Assembly: GCA_026398595.1 (NCBI GenBank)
Contig: JAPLSO010000051.1
Span: forward strand, 170,198 to 234,197
DNA length: 64,000 nucleotides
Source: Spirochaetota bacterium
Lineage (GTDB): Bacteria; Spirochaetota; Spirochaetia; Treponematales; Rectinemataceae
Direction of reading: 5' to 3'
Shown: positions 1 to 10,864 of the stretch, piece after piece
Numbering within the stretch: the first letter of the stretch is position 1
How the letters are laid out: each line of letters begins with the position of its first letter
Program-made: the position numbers and the translations under genes
The notes under the pieces: model-generated
Told to the model about the DNA's origin: nothing
Databases searched by the model: none
What the model saw: the letters and a program-made list of their open reading frames with translations, nothing else

Positions 1-449
1 GGGATGGTCTCCTCGAAGATGCCGAGGAGGGCTCCTATGGTCATGAAGAAGAAAGTCACCGCCGCGAGAAGGAGATAGCGCCGGGAGGAGAACATCGTGG
101 CAATGATGGCCACGGCCTCCTTCAAGGCCTTAGCCGCGTCGAGGATGGCGAAGGATCCCCCGACGATCATAATAAACAGGATAATGACGATAGCCTGAAG
201 GCCGTCCTCTGAGAAGAGGACCTCGACGGGGGCGCTCAGCCATCTCCAGACAGGATACGTGGCTTTCTCTGTTTCGTGATAGGAGTCGGCCATGACTTGG
301 AGGCCGGAGCTGCCCGGAACTCTCTCGTAGCATCCCGAGGGCACGAGGATGCCGAGCAGACCCGATCCAGCCATGAGGGCGAGTAGGACGAGAAAGCTTG
401 TAAGAAAGGCCTTCTTGGATATCCGTATCCCTGCCCGTGCGTTTCCCAT
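1..449 (-). CDS. YfcC/C4-dicarboxylate-carrier-like membrane protein (partial, C-terminus outside the window)
   Basis: My reverse-strand translation from ATG at 449 gives MGNARAGIRISKKAFLTSFLVLLALMAGSGLLGILVPSGCYERV...IVIILFIMIVGGSFAILDAAKALKEAV...LGIFEETIP, open to the window edge; resembles YfcC-family permeases. Confidence 0.7.
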   Translation of the reverse strand, partial: MGNARAGIRISKKAFLTSFLVLLALMAGSGLLGILVPSGCYERVPGSSGLQVMADSYHETEKATYPVWRWLSAPVEVLFSEDGLQAIVIILFIMIVGGSFAILDAAKALKEAVAIIATMFSSRRYLLLAAVTFFFMTIGALLGIFEETI

Positions 450-545
450 CTCGCCCTCCGTTTTCGGGTCCTGGCTTTGATTCCAGGCCATCGTTGACCT
501 GGGCCCCATGCTATTCCATACTCAGCCGAAAAGGAAGGAAATCCC

Positions 546-1901
546 ATGGAAGCCCAAAAGCCCCAGCCGGCCTACCCCGATCTGCCGCGCAAGCTGTCGG
601 CCCTCATTCGCCTGCCGACCATATCGGCCTTTAAGCCCGAGGAAGAGAACGAACAAGCCTTTTCCGACCTGAAGGATAAGCTGGCTGAGCTTTTCCCCAA
701 AGTCCACGCAACTATGGAAAAGGAAGAACCCTCGCCGCGAGCCCTGCTCTTTACGTGGAAGGGCATGGATCCAAGCCTCAAGCCAAGTCTCCTCTGTGCC
801 CATTTCGACGTCGTTCCGGCCAAGGATGACAATACCTGGAAGCATGGTCCCTTTTCGGGCGACATAGCCGAGGACGCAGTCTGGGGCCGAGGGGCCCAGG
901 ACATCAAGGTTCTCCTCAGCTCCATTCTCGAGGCGGCGGAGACGTTGATCTTAGAAGGTTTTAAACCAAAACGGACCATCTATTTAGCTTTCGGCGGCGA
1001 CGAGGAGGTCGGGGGCCTGCGGGGCGCTGGTGCGATCGGCGCCCTCCTCGCCTCAAAGGGAGTGAAAGCATCCTTCCTCATCGACGAGGGAGGACCGATC
1101 TCCCTGGGGATGCTCTCTTTCGTCCGACGAGACCTCGCCTTGGTCGGGGTCGCCGAAAAAGGTTATATCGACCTCGTCCTCAGGGCCAAGGGCGAAGGAG
1201 GCCACGCCTCCATGCCTCCCAAGCGGACAGCCCCAGGCAACCTCGCGAGAGCCATCGTCGCGCTAGAAGCCAAGCCTTCGAAGGCAAGGCTGACAAAGAC
1301 CCTGCGGTCTTTTCTCATCAAGCTCGCCCCCGAGTCAGCCCAACCCTACCGCTTCCTCTTCAGCAACCTCTGGCTCACCGCACCCCTCATCCTCACCGCT
1401 TTTGGGGCCGCGCCGACGACGAACGCTCTCATCCGCAGCACCAACGCCGTCACCATGCTCGCAGGCAGTCCTAAGGAGAATGTCCTCGCCGACTATGCCG
1501 AGGCTACGGTAAATGTCCGCATCCTGCCCGGGGAAAGTTCGGCATCGGTCATCGAGCGCATAGACTCCCTGGTGAGGCCTTTCGGCGTCGAAGCCAAGGC
1601 CAAGCGCGAAGGCCACGCAGTCGAACCCTCGGACGAATCAGGCACGGATCATGAGGGCTGGAGATTCATCGAAGCCGCGCTCGCGGCTTCCCATCCCGAG
1701 ACGGCCTGCGTCCCCTTCCTCTTCAGCGCAGGCACGGACACCAAGCACTACCGGAACGTGGTGGAAGCCATGTACCGCTTCACCTGCCTTCCCCAGACCA
1801 AGGAGGATCTGGCCGGCGTGCATGGGGACAACGAAAAAGTGAGGCTCTCCGATCTCGACCGCTGCGTGCTGTTCTACGTCAAGCTGATCGCCTCGCTCTG
1901 A
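546..1901 (+). CDS. M20/M25/M40 family metallopeptidase
   Basis: 451 aa; AHFDVVPA, WGRGAQDIK, GGDEEVGG, EKGYIDLVLRAKGEGGHAS motifs. Confidence 0.9.
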   Translation: MEAQKPQPAYPDLPRKLSALIRLPTISAFKPEEENEQAFSDLKDKLAELFPKVHATMEKEEPSPRALLFTWKGMDPSLKPSLLCAHFDVVPAKDDNTWKHGPFSGDIAEDAVWGRGAQDIKVLLSSILEAAETLILEGFKPKRTIYLAFGGDEEVGGLRGAGAIGALLASKGVKASFLIDEGGPISLGMLSFVRRDLALVGVAEKGYIDLVLRAKGEGGHASMPPKRTAPGNLARAIVALEAKPSKARLTKTLRSFLIKLAPESAQPYRFLFSNLWLTAPLILTAFGAAPTTNALIRSTNAVTMLAGSPKENVLADYAEATVNVRILPGESSASVIERIDSLVRPFGVEAKAKREGHAVEPSDESGTDHEGWRFIEAALAASHPETACVPFLFSAGTDTKHYRNVVEAMYRFTCLPQTKEDLAGVHGDNEKVRLSDLDRCVLFYVKLIASL

Positions 1902-1953
1902 AACTCCCCGAAGGTCTCTCGGAAACGGGCCCCGCAGCGCACTCCTGCGTCCA

Positions 1954-3777
1954 TCACTCCACGGTGACGCTCTTGGCGAGATTCCTGGGCTGGTCGACAT
2001 CGCGTCCCAGTTCGAGGGCGCAGAAATAGGCGAGGAGCTGGAGGGGTACAACCATCGTGAAGGGGTAGAAGCGCGGATCCGAATGCGGCACGGGTATGAA
2101 ATCGTCGGCTACCCGCCTTGCTTCCTCGTCCCCTTCGACGCCCACGGCGATGATGGGGCCGCCCCTTGCCTTGATCTCCCTTATGTTCGACAGGGTTTTC
2201 TCACGCAGATAGTCGTCGGAGATCAGGAAGACCGAAGGTACCTCGCCGCTGATAAGGGCGATAGGCCCATGCTTCATCTCGCCGGCCGAACAGCCCTCGG
2301 CGTGAATGTAGCTGATCTCCTTGAGTTTAAGCGCCCCCTCTAAGGCTATCGGATAGAGCATGCCCCGGCCGAGGAAGAGAAAGTCCTTGGCATGGCAGTA
2401 TTTCTTCGCGACCGCCTGAATGAGGTCCCTTTGCTTCAAGGCAGCCGCTACAAGGGAAGGCACGTTCTGAAGCTGAGCCAGGAAAGCCGCTCCATCCTCC
2501 CTGGCCATATGTCTCATTCGCGCCATGAGAAGGGAGAAGAGGTAGAAAGCGGCCAGTTGGCTCGTGAAGGCCTTGGTTGACGCGACGGCGATCTCGGGGC
2601 CGGAATGCACATAGATGCCGCCGTCCGACTCCCGCGCTATAGTCGATCCCACCACGTTGCAGATGCCCAGCACCGTGGCACCCTTGCGCTGTATCTCCCG
2701 CATGGCATAGAGAGAATCGGCCGTCTCCCCCGACTGGCTCACCGTGAACCAGAGACTGTCTTTTTCGACGACCGCGTTGCGGTAACGGATCTCGCTCGCG
2801 AGTTCGGCCTGGGATGGCAGCCGCGCCAGCCCCTCGAGAAGCTGGCAACCGATGAGGCCGGCGTGCCAGCTCGTCCCCGCGGCTATCACCTTGACCCTGC
2901 CCACGGCCGAGAGCTGTCTTCGGTCGAGGTTGAGGCCCCCCAGCTTGGCCGTAGCGTTCTCCGCGTCGAGTCGCCCGCTTAAGGCTCGCTCTATGGATTC
3001 GGGTTGCTCGAAGATCTCCTTCTCCATGTAACAGGGGTAGTCCCCTTTTTCGATCGATCCCAGCTCCCAGGTGATCTGGTCTATCTTCTTGTCGACCTTT
3101 CGCTCCTCCCTGTTGCTTATCGAGTAATGATCCACCCCCAAGTCGACGATCTCCCCATCGTTGAGATAGATGACCTTGTCGGTATAGGCGACCATGGCCG
3201 TAATGTCGGAAGCGAGGAACATCTCGCCCGAACCAACACCCACGACGAGGGGACTGCCATTCCGGGCTCCCACGATCCGCCCAGGCTCATCCGCGTGAAT
3301 GCAGGCGATGCCATAGGTTCCCTGGAGCTTAGGTAGGGCTTCCTTGACCGCTTCGAGGAGGTCACCCTTGTAATACTGGGCTATAAGATGGGGGATGACC
3401 TCAGTGTCCGTCTCGGAGACAAAGACGCAGCCCTTTTTCTCGAGCATAGCCCTGAGGGCATGGTGGTTTTCTATGATTCCGTTGTGAACGACGGCCAGCT
3501 TTCCGCTTCCGTCCATGTGAGGATGGGCATTGATCTGGGTCACGCCGCCGTGGGTCGCCCATCGTGTATGGCCAATGCCCCAGTTGCCTTCCAGGTCGGC
3601 TGGTATGGCCGCCTTAAGGGCGGCTATCTTGCCAACTGTCTTGACTATGCGGAGGGATTTGCCCGATCCCAAGGCGATGCCCGCCGAATCGTATCCCCGG
3701 TATTCAAGGCGCCTCAACCCTTCCAGGAGGATCGCCGTTGTTTTTCGCGGACCGGAATACCCAATGATACCGCACAT
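1954..3777 (-). CDS. glmS: glutamine--fructose-6-phosphate aminotransferase (isomerizing)
   Basis: MCGIIGYSGPRKT N-terminal Cys amidotransferase, GHTRWATHGG, SQSGETADS, C-terminal DQPRNLAKSVTVE; start trimmed from the longer ORF. Confidence 0.98.
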   Translation of the reverse strand: MCGIIGYSGPRKTTAILLEGLRRLEYRGYDSAGIALGSGKSLRIVKTVGKIAALKAAIPADLEGNWGIGHTRWATHGGVTQINAHPHMDGSGKLAVVHNGIIENHHALRAMLEKKGCVFVSETDTEVIPHLIAQYYKGDLLEAVKEALPKLQGTYGIACIHADEPGRIVGARNGSPLVVGVGSGEMFLASDITAMVAYTDKVIYLNDGEIVDLGVDHYSISNREERKVDKKIDQITWELGSIEKGDYPCYMEKEIFEQPESIERALSGRLDAENATAKLGGLNLDRRQLSAVGRVKVIAAGTSWHAGLIGCQLLEGLARLPSQAELASEIRYRNAVVEKDSLWFTVSQSGETADSLYAMREIQRKGATVLGICNVVGSTIARESDGGIYVHSGPEIAVASTKAFTSQLAAFYLFSLLMARMRHMAREDGAAFLAQLQNVPSLVAAALKQRDLIQAVAKKYCHAKDFLFLGRGMLYPIALEGALKLKEISYIHAEGCSAGEMKHGPIALISGEVPSVFLISDDYLREKTLSNIREIKARGGPIIAVGVEGDEEARRVADDFIPVPHSDPRFYPFTMVVPLQLLAYFCALELGRDVDQPRNLAKSVTVE

Positions 3778-3996
3778 GCTGGACTCCTTGGCGTTTCGGT
3801 TGGCGACCGGCGGCAAAGCGACAAAGCGGGTCGCTTCGTACATCATATACTCAGGCAAGGGGAAAGCAAGCCGAAGACGCTTTTTGTCGTAGGCATTCTT
3901 GCCGAAAGCGCTCCGCTCGCCCGGGAGTTGACTCAGTTCCCCATAAGCCCCTTGGGCTTCCTTGCAAATCCCTCCACTCCCGGCTAGGGTTGAGCC

Positions 3997-4737
3997 ATGG
4001 AATTCACCTTTCATCACGTAGGCGAAACCGCGTCGACCATGGGTCTGGCCAGGGAGTCCGCGGCAGGCAGCCGAACGGGAGCGCTCATCGTCCTCGCCGA
4101 CAGCCAGATAGCCGGACGAGGAAGGATCGAAGGGAGGAGTTGGTCGGGAAGCCCAAGCGCATCCCTTCTCTTTACCCTTGGTCTGCGCGGCCTGGACCAA
4201 GGACTCCCCGCCCTCCCCCTGCGCGTGGGTCTCGCCGGGGCCTGCGCGCTCCGTTCGCGTTATCCTGGCCTCGATATACGGCTGAAATGGCCCAACGATC
4301 TCATGGCGCTGAATAAAAAAATGGGGGGTATTCTCTGCGAATTCTCGAATGAATGGTTTTTCGCCGGTATTGGCCTCAACCTGAGCCGAGCCGCTTACCC
4401 CGACCAGCTCGCCTGTAAGGCTACGAGCATCGACGAGGCCCTTGGCCGCGAGGAACGGCATGGCTATGGTTTAAAGGCGCGAAAGGAGTTGGCTTTTCTC
4501 ATCAGCCAGGCTCTTGTTTCTCTCCTGGCCGATGAAACGTGGAAAGAGGACTACGAAAAGCTGATGTGGGCCGTGGGCGAGGAAGTCGCCTTCACGGTCG
4601 GCCACCCCCTGCTCGGGCAGAGCGAGGGAGGCATTATACTTGGTGTCGCAAATTCAGGAGCCCTCCTCTTGAAGGACAAGAACGGCAAAACGAGGAGCTT
4701 CACATCAGGCGAAATAAGCGGATTGCGGCGAACCTAG
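3997..4737 (+). CDS. birA: biotin--[acetyl-CoA-carboxylase] ligase
   Basis: ADSQIAGRGRIEGRSWSG and LKWPNDLMALNKKMGGILCE motifs. Confidence 0.93.
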   Translation: MEFTFHHVGETASTMGLARESAAGSRTGALIVLADSQIAGRGRIEGRSWSGSPSASLLFTLGLRGLDQGLPALPLRVGLAGACALRSRYPGLDIRLKWPNDLMALNKKMGGILCEFSNEWFFAGIGLNLSRAAYPDQLACKATSIDEALGREERHGYGLKARKELAFLISQALVSLLADETWKEDYEKLMWAVGEEVAFTVGHPLLGQSEGGIILGVANSGALLLKDKNGKTRSFTSGEISGLRRT

Positions 4738-4773
4738 GCTCGGGCGGGGGAGAGTGCCGGCAGCCGGCCATTC

Positions 4774-6048
4774 TCAGGACTGGCGGTACTTGCCCAGCCT
4801 GTCCATAAGCCTCTCGGGAACCCTGCACCTCACAACAGTGCACTCATCCTCCGAACGTTCCTCTATCACCGATCCTTCCCTCCTGATGAGAGGCACAAGG
4901 GCGTATTCGGAATGGGGAATGGCGACGATGATTTCCTCCATGCCGGCGGTGAGCATCTTTTCGATCAGGGCGGTGAGGCCTTCGAGCCCCAGCTTCGTCT
5001 TGACCGAAATGGGCAGACCATCGGGATGGAGCCTTTGCCAGGTGTCGACAATTCCCCTTTCGGCGATATCGATCTTATTGAGTACGATTATCTTCGGCAG
5101 ATTCCCTGCCCCTATCTCCGAGAGAACCTTCTCAGTCGTCGCCATGCGTGATTCGACCTCAGGGTCCGATGCGTCGGCGACGTGGATAAGCAGGTCGGCG
5201 CTCGATGCTTCCTCTAGGGTTGCCTTGAAGGCGTCGACGAGACCGTGCGGCAGATTGCGCACGAAGCCCACCGTGTCGGTAAGGAGAAGGCTCGCGCCTG
5301 ACCTGAGGATGAGCCTCCGCGTCGTCGGGTCGAGGGTGGCGAAGAGCTTGTCCTCGGCCAGGACCTGGGCTTCGGTGAGGACGTTGAGAAGGCTCGATTT
5401 GCCGGTGTTGGTGTAGCCGACGATGGCCGCTCTCGGCACTTGTATCCTCTCGCGCTTCTTCCGCTGTACGTCCCTCGATTTGTGAACGTCCTTCATTTCT
5501 TCCTTGATCTCGTGGACCCTAAGCTCGATTTTCCGCCTGTCCAGCTCCAGCTTCTGCTCGCCCGAGCCTTTGGTGCCGTAGCGCCCTCCCCGCTGCCGGG
5601 AGAGACTTCCGTAGGAGTGGGTAAGGCGTGGCAGGGAGTATTCGAGCCGCGCGAGTTCGACCTGGAGGCTCGCCTCCCTGGTGAGAGCCCTTGAGGAAAA
5701 TATCTTGATGATGAGTTCGGCCCGGTCGTAGACCTTGAGGCCCGACAGATCCTCCCAGTTGCGCTGCTGGGAGGGAGTGAGCTGGTGATCGAAGACGATA
5801 GAGTCGGCGTTTTCGGCCTTGGCGGCGGCTACTATCTCATCGGCCTTGCCCGTGCCGACGAGGAGGCTCCCTGTTCTTTCCCTCAACTTGACGGGAAAAG
5901 AGCCGGCTATCTCAAGCCCGAGGCTTGTGGCCAATCCTCCCAGTTCACGAAGCAGACTCGCCGCCTCTTCCTTCTTGATGTCTTCGAACTCGATGCCTAT
6001 GAGGAAAGCGCGTTCAGCCTTGGGGCGGGGATCTACTGTTTCGCTCAC
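4774..6048 (-). CDS. hflX: GTPase HflX
   Basis: GYTNTGKSSLLNVLT, TDTVGFVRNLPHGLVDAFKATLEE, NKID; 424 aa. Confidence 0.96.
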   Translation of the reverse strand: MSETVDPRPKAERAFLIGIEFEDIKKEEAASLLRELGGLATSLGLEIAGSFPVKLRERTGSLLVGTGKADEIVAAAKAENADSIVFDHQLTPSQQRNWEDLSGLKVYDRAELIIKIFSSRALTREASLQVELARLEYSLPRLTHSYGSLSRQRGGRYGTKGSGEQKLELDRRKIELRVHEIKEEMKDVHKSRDVQRKKRERIQVPRAAIVGYTNTGKSSLLNVLTEAQVLAEDKLFATLDPTTRRLILRSGASLLLTDTVGFVRNLPHGLVDAFKATLEEASSADLLIHVADASDPEVESRMATTEKVLSEIGAGNLPKIIVLNKIDIAERGIVDTWQRLHPDGLPISVKTKLGLEGLTALIEKMLTAGMEEIIVAIPHSEYALVPLIRREGSVIEERSEDECTVVRCRVPERLMDRLGKYRQS

Positions 6049-6166
6049 GTAAGGTACCTACTGTGACAAGTCTAGCACAGGAGGCCAGGATAATACAGCG
6101 CGTGGGGAACATATCGACCTAAGCCCTGCGGCGGCCCCGGCTCTTATTTGGCTCAGGCCTGTCCAT

Positions 6167-7528
6167 TCAGTCCAATCCGAAACCGGCGACGGCGTCCCGG
6201 TAGTAGTAGAAACTATCCTTGGGTTTCCGTGCGAAACTGCCGGGTTCGACCGCTGTGATCCCGAATTTGCGCGTGTAGCCCCAGGCCCACTCGAAGTTGT
6301 CCAGCAAGCTCCAGACGAAGTATCCGCGAAGAGGAACCCCGTCGACGATGGCTTCCCTGCAGGCGCCAAGATGGCTCTTCAGATAGTCGATCCTGCCCGG
6401 ATCGTGGATCCCGCCGTCCTTTGAGACTTCGTCCTTGAAAGCCGCCCCGTTCTCGGTCACGTAAATCGCTTTTGGCGAGTATTCCCTGGAGATATGTCGA
6501 AGCACCCTGCGCAGGCCCTGGGGCACTATGTACCAATCCATCTCCGTCTTTTCCTGCCAGCTCGGCACCTTGGCGTATCCCCAAGGTGCGTCAGGCGTTG
6601 GCTTGCATTCCGCGACGACGTTTTCGTCGTAATAATTGACACCTATGAAATCGACGGGACTGGCTATGAGGTCCATATCCCCGGTCTTTACGGGGAATTC
6701 GGCCGGAGCTGCATCTGTGTATTCCTTCGGGTATCCCCTGCCAAAAACAGGGTCCAGCCAGAGGGCCGTCCGCTCGAGAGACGCCCTGCGGGCGGCCGCC
6801 AGATCGCCAGGACACCCTGTCGCCGGCCTCGGGGTCGACGGATTGATGACGATGCCGAAAACACCGCCCTTACCGCTGTCCCTATGGGCCTGGGCACAGA
6901 GGCCATGGGCCAGAAGGAGATGATGGACGGCGGCGATGGCGGCCTTGGGGTCGTGCAAGCCCGGGGCGTGCTCGCCATATTGGTATCCCAGGAAGGCAGA
7001 GCACCAGGGCTCGTTTACGCTGGTCCAGCTCTTTACGCGGCCGCCGAGTTTTTCAAACATGATCGCCGTGTACTCAACGAAACGATATGATGTCTCGCGG
7101 TTAGTCCAGCCCCCGGCACGCTCCAAAGCGAGAGGCAGGTCCCAATGGTAGAGGGTAGCCCACGGCTCGATGCCCTTTTCCAAAAGCGCGTCGACCAGAC
7201 GGGAATAATAGTCGAGTCCCGGATTCAGCGGCTTTCCTCTGCCTTCGGGCTGTATTCGGGGCCAGGCTATGGAAAAACGATAGGCTCCGACGCCCAGGGT
7301 CTTAAGGAGTTCTATGTCCTCCATGTAGCGATGATAGGAATCGCAGGCCTGCGAACCATCGCTCCCGTCCAGTATTCTCCCCGAAAACGAGGCCTGCTCG
7401 TCCCAGATGGAAGGCCCTCTTCCGTCTTCTTTAGCCGCCCCCTCGATCTGATAGCTCGCGGTTCCGCAGCCCCAGATAAAATCGGAAGGAAAACCGTCAT
7501 TGCGCAGAGGACTTTTCATGATGTTCAA
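6167..7528 (-). CDS. GH1 beta-glucosidase
   Basis: FIWGCGTASYQIEGAAKEDGRGPSIWD, TSVNEPWCSAFLGY, YVTENGAAF, GYFVWSLLDNFEWAWGY. Confidence 0.96.
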   Translation of the reverse strand: MNIMKSPLRNDGFPSDFIWGCGTASYQIEGAAKEDGRGPSIWDEQASFSGRILDGSDGSQACDSYHRYMEDIELLKTLGVGAYRFSIAWPRIQPEGRGKPLNPGLDYYSRLVDALLEKGIEPWATLYHWDLPLALERAGGWTNRETSYRFVEYTAIMFEKLGGRVKSWTSVNEPWCSAFLGYQYGEHAPGLHDPKAAIAAVHHLLLAHGLCAQAHRDSGKGGVFGIVINPSTPRPATGCPGDLAAARRASLERTALWLDPVFGRGYPKEYTDAAPAEFPVKTGDMDLIASPVDFIGVNYYDENVVAECKPTPDAPWGYAKVPSWQEKTEMDWYIVPQGLRRVLRHISREYSPKAIYVTENGAAFKDEVSKDGGIHDPGRIDYLKSHLGACREAIVDGVPLRGYFVWSLLDNFEWAWGYTRKFGITAVEPGSFARKPKDSFYYYRDAVAGFGLD

Positions 7529-8409
7529 CCCTTCACCGCACCGGCGGCGACGCCTTTCGTTATCTGCTTCCTGAACACAATGTAGAAAGCCAGCATAGGA
7601 ATCATGCCTATGGTCAAGGCGGCGAATTGCTTTCCATAGTCCGTGGAGAGAGATCCCGAGAACTTGTAGATGCCCAGGGGGAGGGACTTCAGCTCTGTCT
7701 TGGATACGAGGATGTTGATGAGAGCGAACTCGTTCCAGATCGAACAGATATTGAGGATCGCCAGAGTCGTGGCGACCGGGATGCTCATGGGCACAATGAT
7801 CTTTCGCAGTATCGTGAAGAATCCGGCCCCGTCGATACGGGCGGATTCAACGATGGCGGTGGGAATGGATTTTATGTACTCGGTGGCGAGGTATATCCCG
7901 ATGGGCAGGCCTGCGCCGATATAGACAAGGAAGACCGATAACCGCGTGTTGTAGATATGGAGGAGGTTCACCTCAAGGAAGAGAGGAATCATCAGGGTCT
8001 GGGTAGTGAGAAGGATTCCAATGACGAAGGAGTTGTAGATGGGCTTCGTCGCCCGCGAATGGAGTTTTGCGAAGGCAAAGCCAGCCATCAGGGAGAGGAG
8101 AATGATGCCGAGCGTGGAACCGAAGGTGTAGAGGATGGAATTCGGGAAGAGCCTGCCAAATTCGCCCATCTTCCAGGCCTCGACGTAGTTGTTCAAAGTG
8201 GGATCGATAGGCAGCCGCATCTGGCTTACCTGAAATTCCCTCGTCGCCTTGAAGGAGTTCATGATGAGCCAAAGGATGGGATAGATGGTCATGACCATGA
8301 AGACGATCATGATGGAGTATGCTAAGATCTTGAAGAAGATCCTGCCGAAGTTTTCGAGCTTTTCGCCTGCGCCAGCCATGGTTCCACTGTCTAAATTGTT
8401 TGTGCCCAT
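7525..8409 (-). CDS. carbohydrate ABC transporter permease (MalG/AraQ-like)
   Basis: 294 aa, multi-TM, EAA-like loop ESARIDGAGFFTILRKIIVPMSIP; downstream of the second permease. Confidence 0.93.
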   Translation of the reverse strand: MGTNNLDSGTMAGAGEKLENFGRIFFKILAYSIMIVFMVMTIYPILWLIMNSFKATREFQVSQMRLPIDPTLNNYVEAWKMGEFGRLFPNSILYTFGSTLGIILLSLMAGFAFAKLHSRATKPIYNSFVIGILLTTQTLMIPLFLEVNLLHIYNTRLSVFLVYIGAGLPIGIYLATEYIKSIPTAIVESARIDGAGFFTILRKIIVPMSIPVATTLAILNICSIWNEFALINILVSKTELKSLPLGIYKFSGSLSTDYGKQFAALTIGMIPMLAFYIVFRKQITKGVAAGAVKG

Positions 8410-8410
8410 C

Positions 8411-9535
8411 TCACTCCTCCTTTCCGCCGAAACGCTTCTCGACGACTTTGGTAAGCACGATAAGGAGGAAGCTGATCAGGACCATGATGAGGGAAATGGC
8501 ATTGGCGAGAGGGAAGTTGGACCTGCCCAGGAAGGCGTTGTTGTACATGTAGATGGCCAGATTCTCGGTCACCCGCGAGGGTCCTCCGCCCGTCATCGCG
8601 AATATGAGGGCAAAGCCCGAAAGGGAGCCGGAGATAGCCAGGATGGCCGAATTGACCAGTGTACCCGACAGGGCGGGGAGGATGATGTAGCCCATGATCT
8701 GCGATTCATTAGCACCGTCAATCTTTGCCGCCTCGATGATCTGCGCGTCGATCTTCTGCATGTTGGCGAGGAAAAGGATGAGGTACATCCCCGTGTACAT
8801 CCAGAGGATGACGAAGAGGATAGGGAGCATGGCCACATCGGGCTTTGTCAGGAAGGTGGGGCTCCATTTCTGGACGAAGAGGTTGGAGATGGCTCCGAGG
8901 ATCTCCTTCATAGGAGCTCCGGAATAGGAGGAAAGCAGATCCCTCAATTCCGGGATAGGATTGGTGAACATCCCCTTGCCCGCCGGTCCACCCAGGTCCA
9001 GGAGTTTGTGCAGGACATCATCCGACGTAGAGAATCCCCCGGCGCCGGTAAAGATGGCGCTTACCTGCTTCTGAAAGGCGGCGACGTGGATGTTGTTGAT
9101 CACCTCTGCTATAGGGCCGTGAGGTGAAAAGATGGTTTGCCAGAGCAGGGCGACGACGATGACCGAGATAATGTTGGGCACATAGAGGATGCCCTGCCAG
9201 AAGCCCGGCGCCTTGACCAGCTTGGCGTAGATGAAGTAGGCGAAAATGAAGCCCAGGGGAAGTTGACCTAACACGGAGATCAAAACGATATAGAGATTGT
9301 TTTTGAGCGCGTTCCAGAACCATGGATCCTTAAAGACCTGGATATAGGCGCTAAAGCCCGCAAAGCCCCATTTCTCACCGCCGAACATCTTTCCGCCCGA
9401 ATAGTTCGAGACGGAGAGAACGACGGAGAGGACAATGGGGAAAGCCATTACAAGCAAGTAGATGATGAAGGCAGGGAGGATAAAGGCCCAATAGGCCCGG
9501 CCCTCCTCTCGGTCGATTCGTCTCGTCTTTTTCAT
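8411..9535 (-). CDS. sugar ABC transporter permease (MalF/UgpA-like)
   Basis: Multi-TM; EAAKIDGANESQIMGYIILPALSGTL EAA loop; start trimmed to MKKTRRIDRE. Confidence 0.93.
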   Translation of the reverse strand: MKKTRRIDREEGRAYWAFILPAFIIYLLVMAFPIVLSVVLSVSNYSGGKMFGGEKWGFAGFSAYIQVFKDPWFWNALKNNLYIVLISVLGQLPLGFIFAYFIYAKLVKAPGFWQGILYVPNIISVIVVALLWQTIFSPHGPIAEVINNIHVAAFQKQVSAIFTGAGGFSTSDDVLHKLLDLGGPAGKGMFTNPIPELRDLLSSYSGAPMKEILGAISNLFVQKWSPTFLTKPDVAMLPILFVILWMYTGMYLILFLANMQKIDAQIIEAAKIDGANESQIMGYIILPALSGTLVNSAILAISGSLSGFALIFAMTGGGPSRVTENLAIYMYNNAFLGRSNFPLANAISLIMVLISFLLIVLTKVVEKRFGGKEE

Positions 9536-9605
9536 TGCGGTCCCATGGCAAAGCCTTTTAGGGCTGTCCACGTTGTCTTGTGGACAGCCCACGGCATTTT
9601 TTTAT

Positions 9606-10864
9606 CTATTTTTTATTTGCATTCCAGGTTTCGAAGGCCTTCTGCACATCGGCGGCCACCTTTTCGGGGGTGGAAGTGCCGAGGCCGATCGCGATGAGCC
9701 CGTCGTTCACGACGTTGTAGACCGCGAGGTCGAAGGCGCCGTCGAAGACATAGCAGGTCTTGGGATTGTCGGCATAGAATACCGGCACTTTCGCTACGAG
9801 CGGTTCGACATTAGCCTTGACGCCCTTGCGAGTAGGGACATAGGCGCCGGTGCCATAGCGGATCGCCTGGACCTCGTTGGAATAGAGGTATTTGATCAGG
9901 CGCGCCGCGGCTTTTTCCTTGGCTGATCCAACAGGGAGGGAAGCGGAGGCTGCCCAACCGGTTCCGGCGACGGCCGAAGGGCAAAATCGGATTCCTGGGC
10001 TGCGGGGGTTATAAGGGCCTTGCCCGAAGCCTTGTCCGTGATGTAGGCGCCTGCTCTCCAGTCGCCGTCGATGTAGATCGCGGCCTTTTCAGAAACGAAG
10101 AGTCCGGGTGCTTCGCCATAGCCGACCTGATTATCCTCACGGGCTATGATGCCGTCCTTGTAGAGATTAGCGATGACGGTCAGCGTATCAACGAAGGGTT
10201 TGTCGGTGAATTTGGCTTTGCCGGCGACGATGGCGTCGACGAAGGAATCGCCGGCCATGCGTCCAAGAACCGTGGAGAAGAGGCAGGACTGCATGGGCCA
10301 GCCGTCTTTATCCGGGAGCATGACGACATTGACACCTTTCGCCTTGAGCTTGGGCACCATCTTCTTCAGATCGTCATACGTCTTGGGCAGGGCGAAGCCG
10401 TTGTCGGCGAGTAGTTTCTTGTTGACGTACATAACCGAAGTGTAGGTGAAGGACTGGGGCAGCTCGACGAGGTACTTTCCCAGCTGGTTGTCGGGATTGG
10501 TGGCTGCTCCGGAGAAATCCTTGAGGAAATCGGCGCCGAGAAGCTTGTTCAGGTCCTTGGCCAATTTCTTCTCATGGATGACCGCGCTCCGGGCGCCTGG
10601 CCAAACGTAGAAAACGTCGGGGAGGGTCCCTGCGGCCGCATAGGCCTGGAGCTTCTGATGGTAGGGCTCGTTGAAGAGCACTTCCATGTTCAGGGTTATG
10701 TCGGGATTGTCGGCCTGGAATTTCTGCCAGATCGCCACGTCCTCCTGATAGCCGGCCTGGTCGGCCTGCTGGTAGTTGAGGACATTGAGAGTCACCTTCT
10801 CCTGCGCGGCGGCACCCGCCACGAGGAGGGCGATCGCCATCAGCGCGAGAATCGCCTTCTTCAT
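9606..10864 (-). pseudogene. sugar ABC transporter extracellular substrate-binding protein, apparent frameshift near 9980-9985
   Basis: N-terminal ORF (10864-9896) MKKAILALMAIALLVAGAAAQEKVTLNVLNYQQADQ... leaves frame after AAQESDFAL; the continuation AVAGTGWAASASLPVGSAKEKAAARLIKYLYSNEVQ...FETWNANKK lies in another frame and ends at 9606. Confidence 0.85.

Noticed and set aside
1954-4461. 835-aa ORF extending glmS upstream by about 228 residues
   Set aside because: GlmS must start at Met-Cys (MCGIIGYSG) at 3777, and the upstream extension overlaps birA on the other strand without domain resemblance
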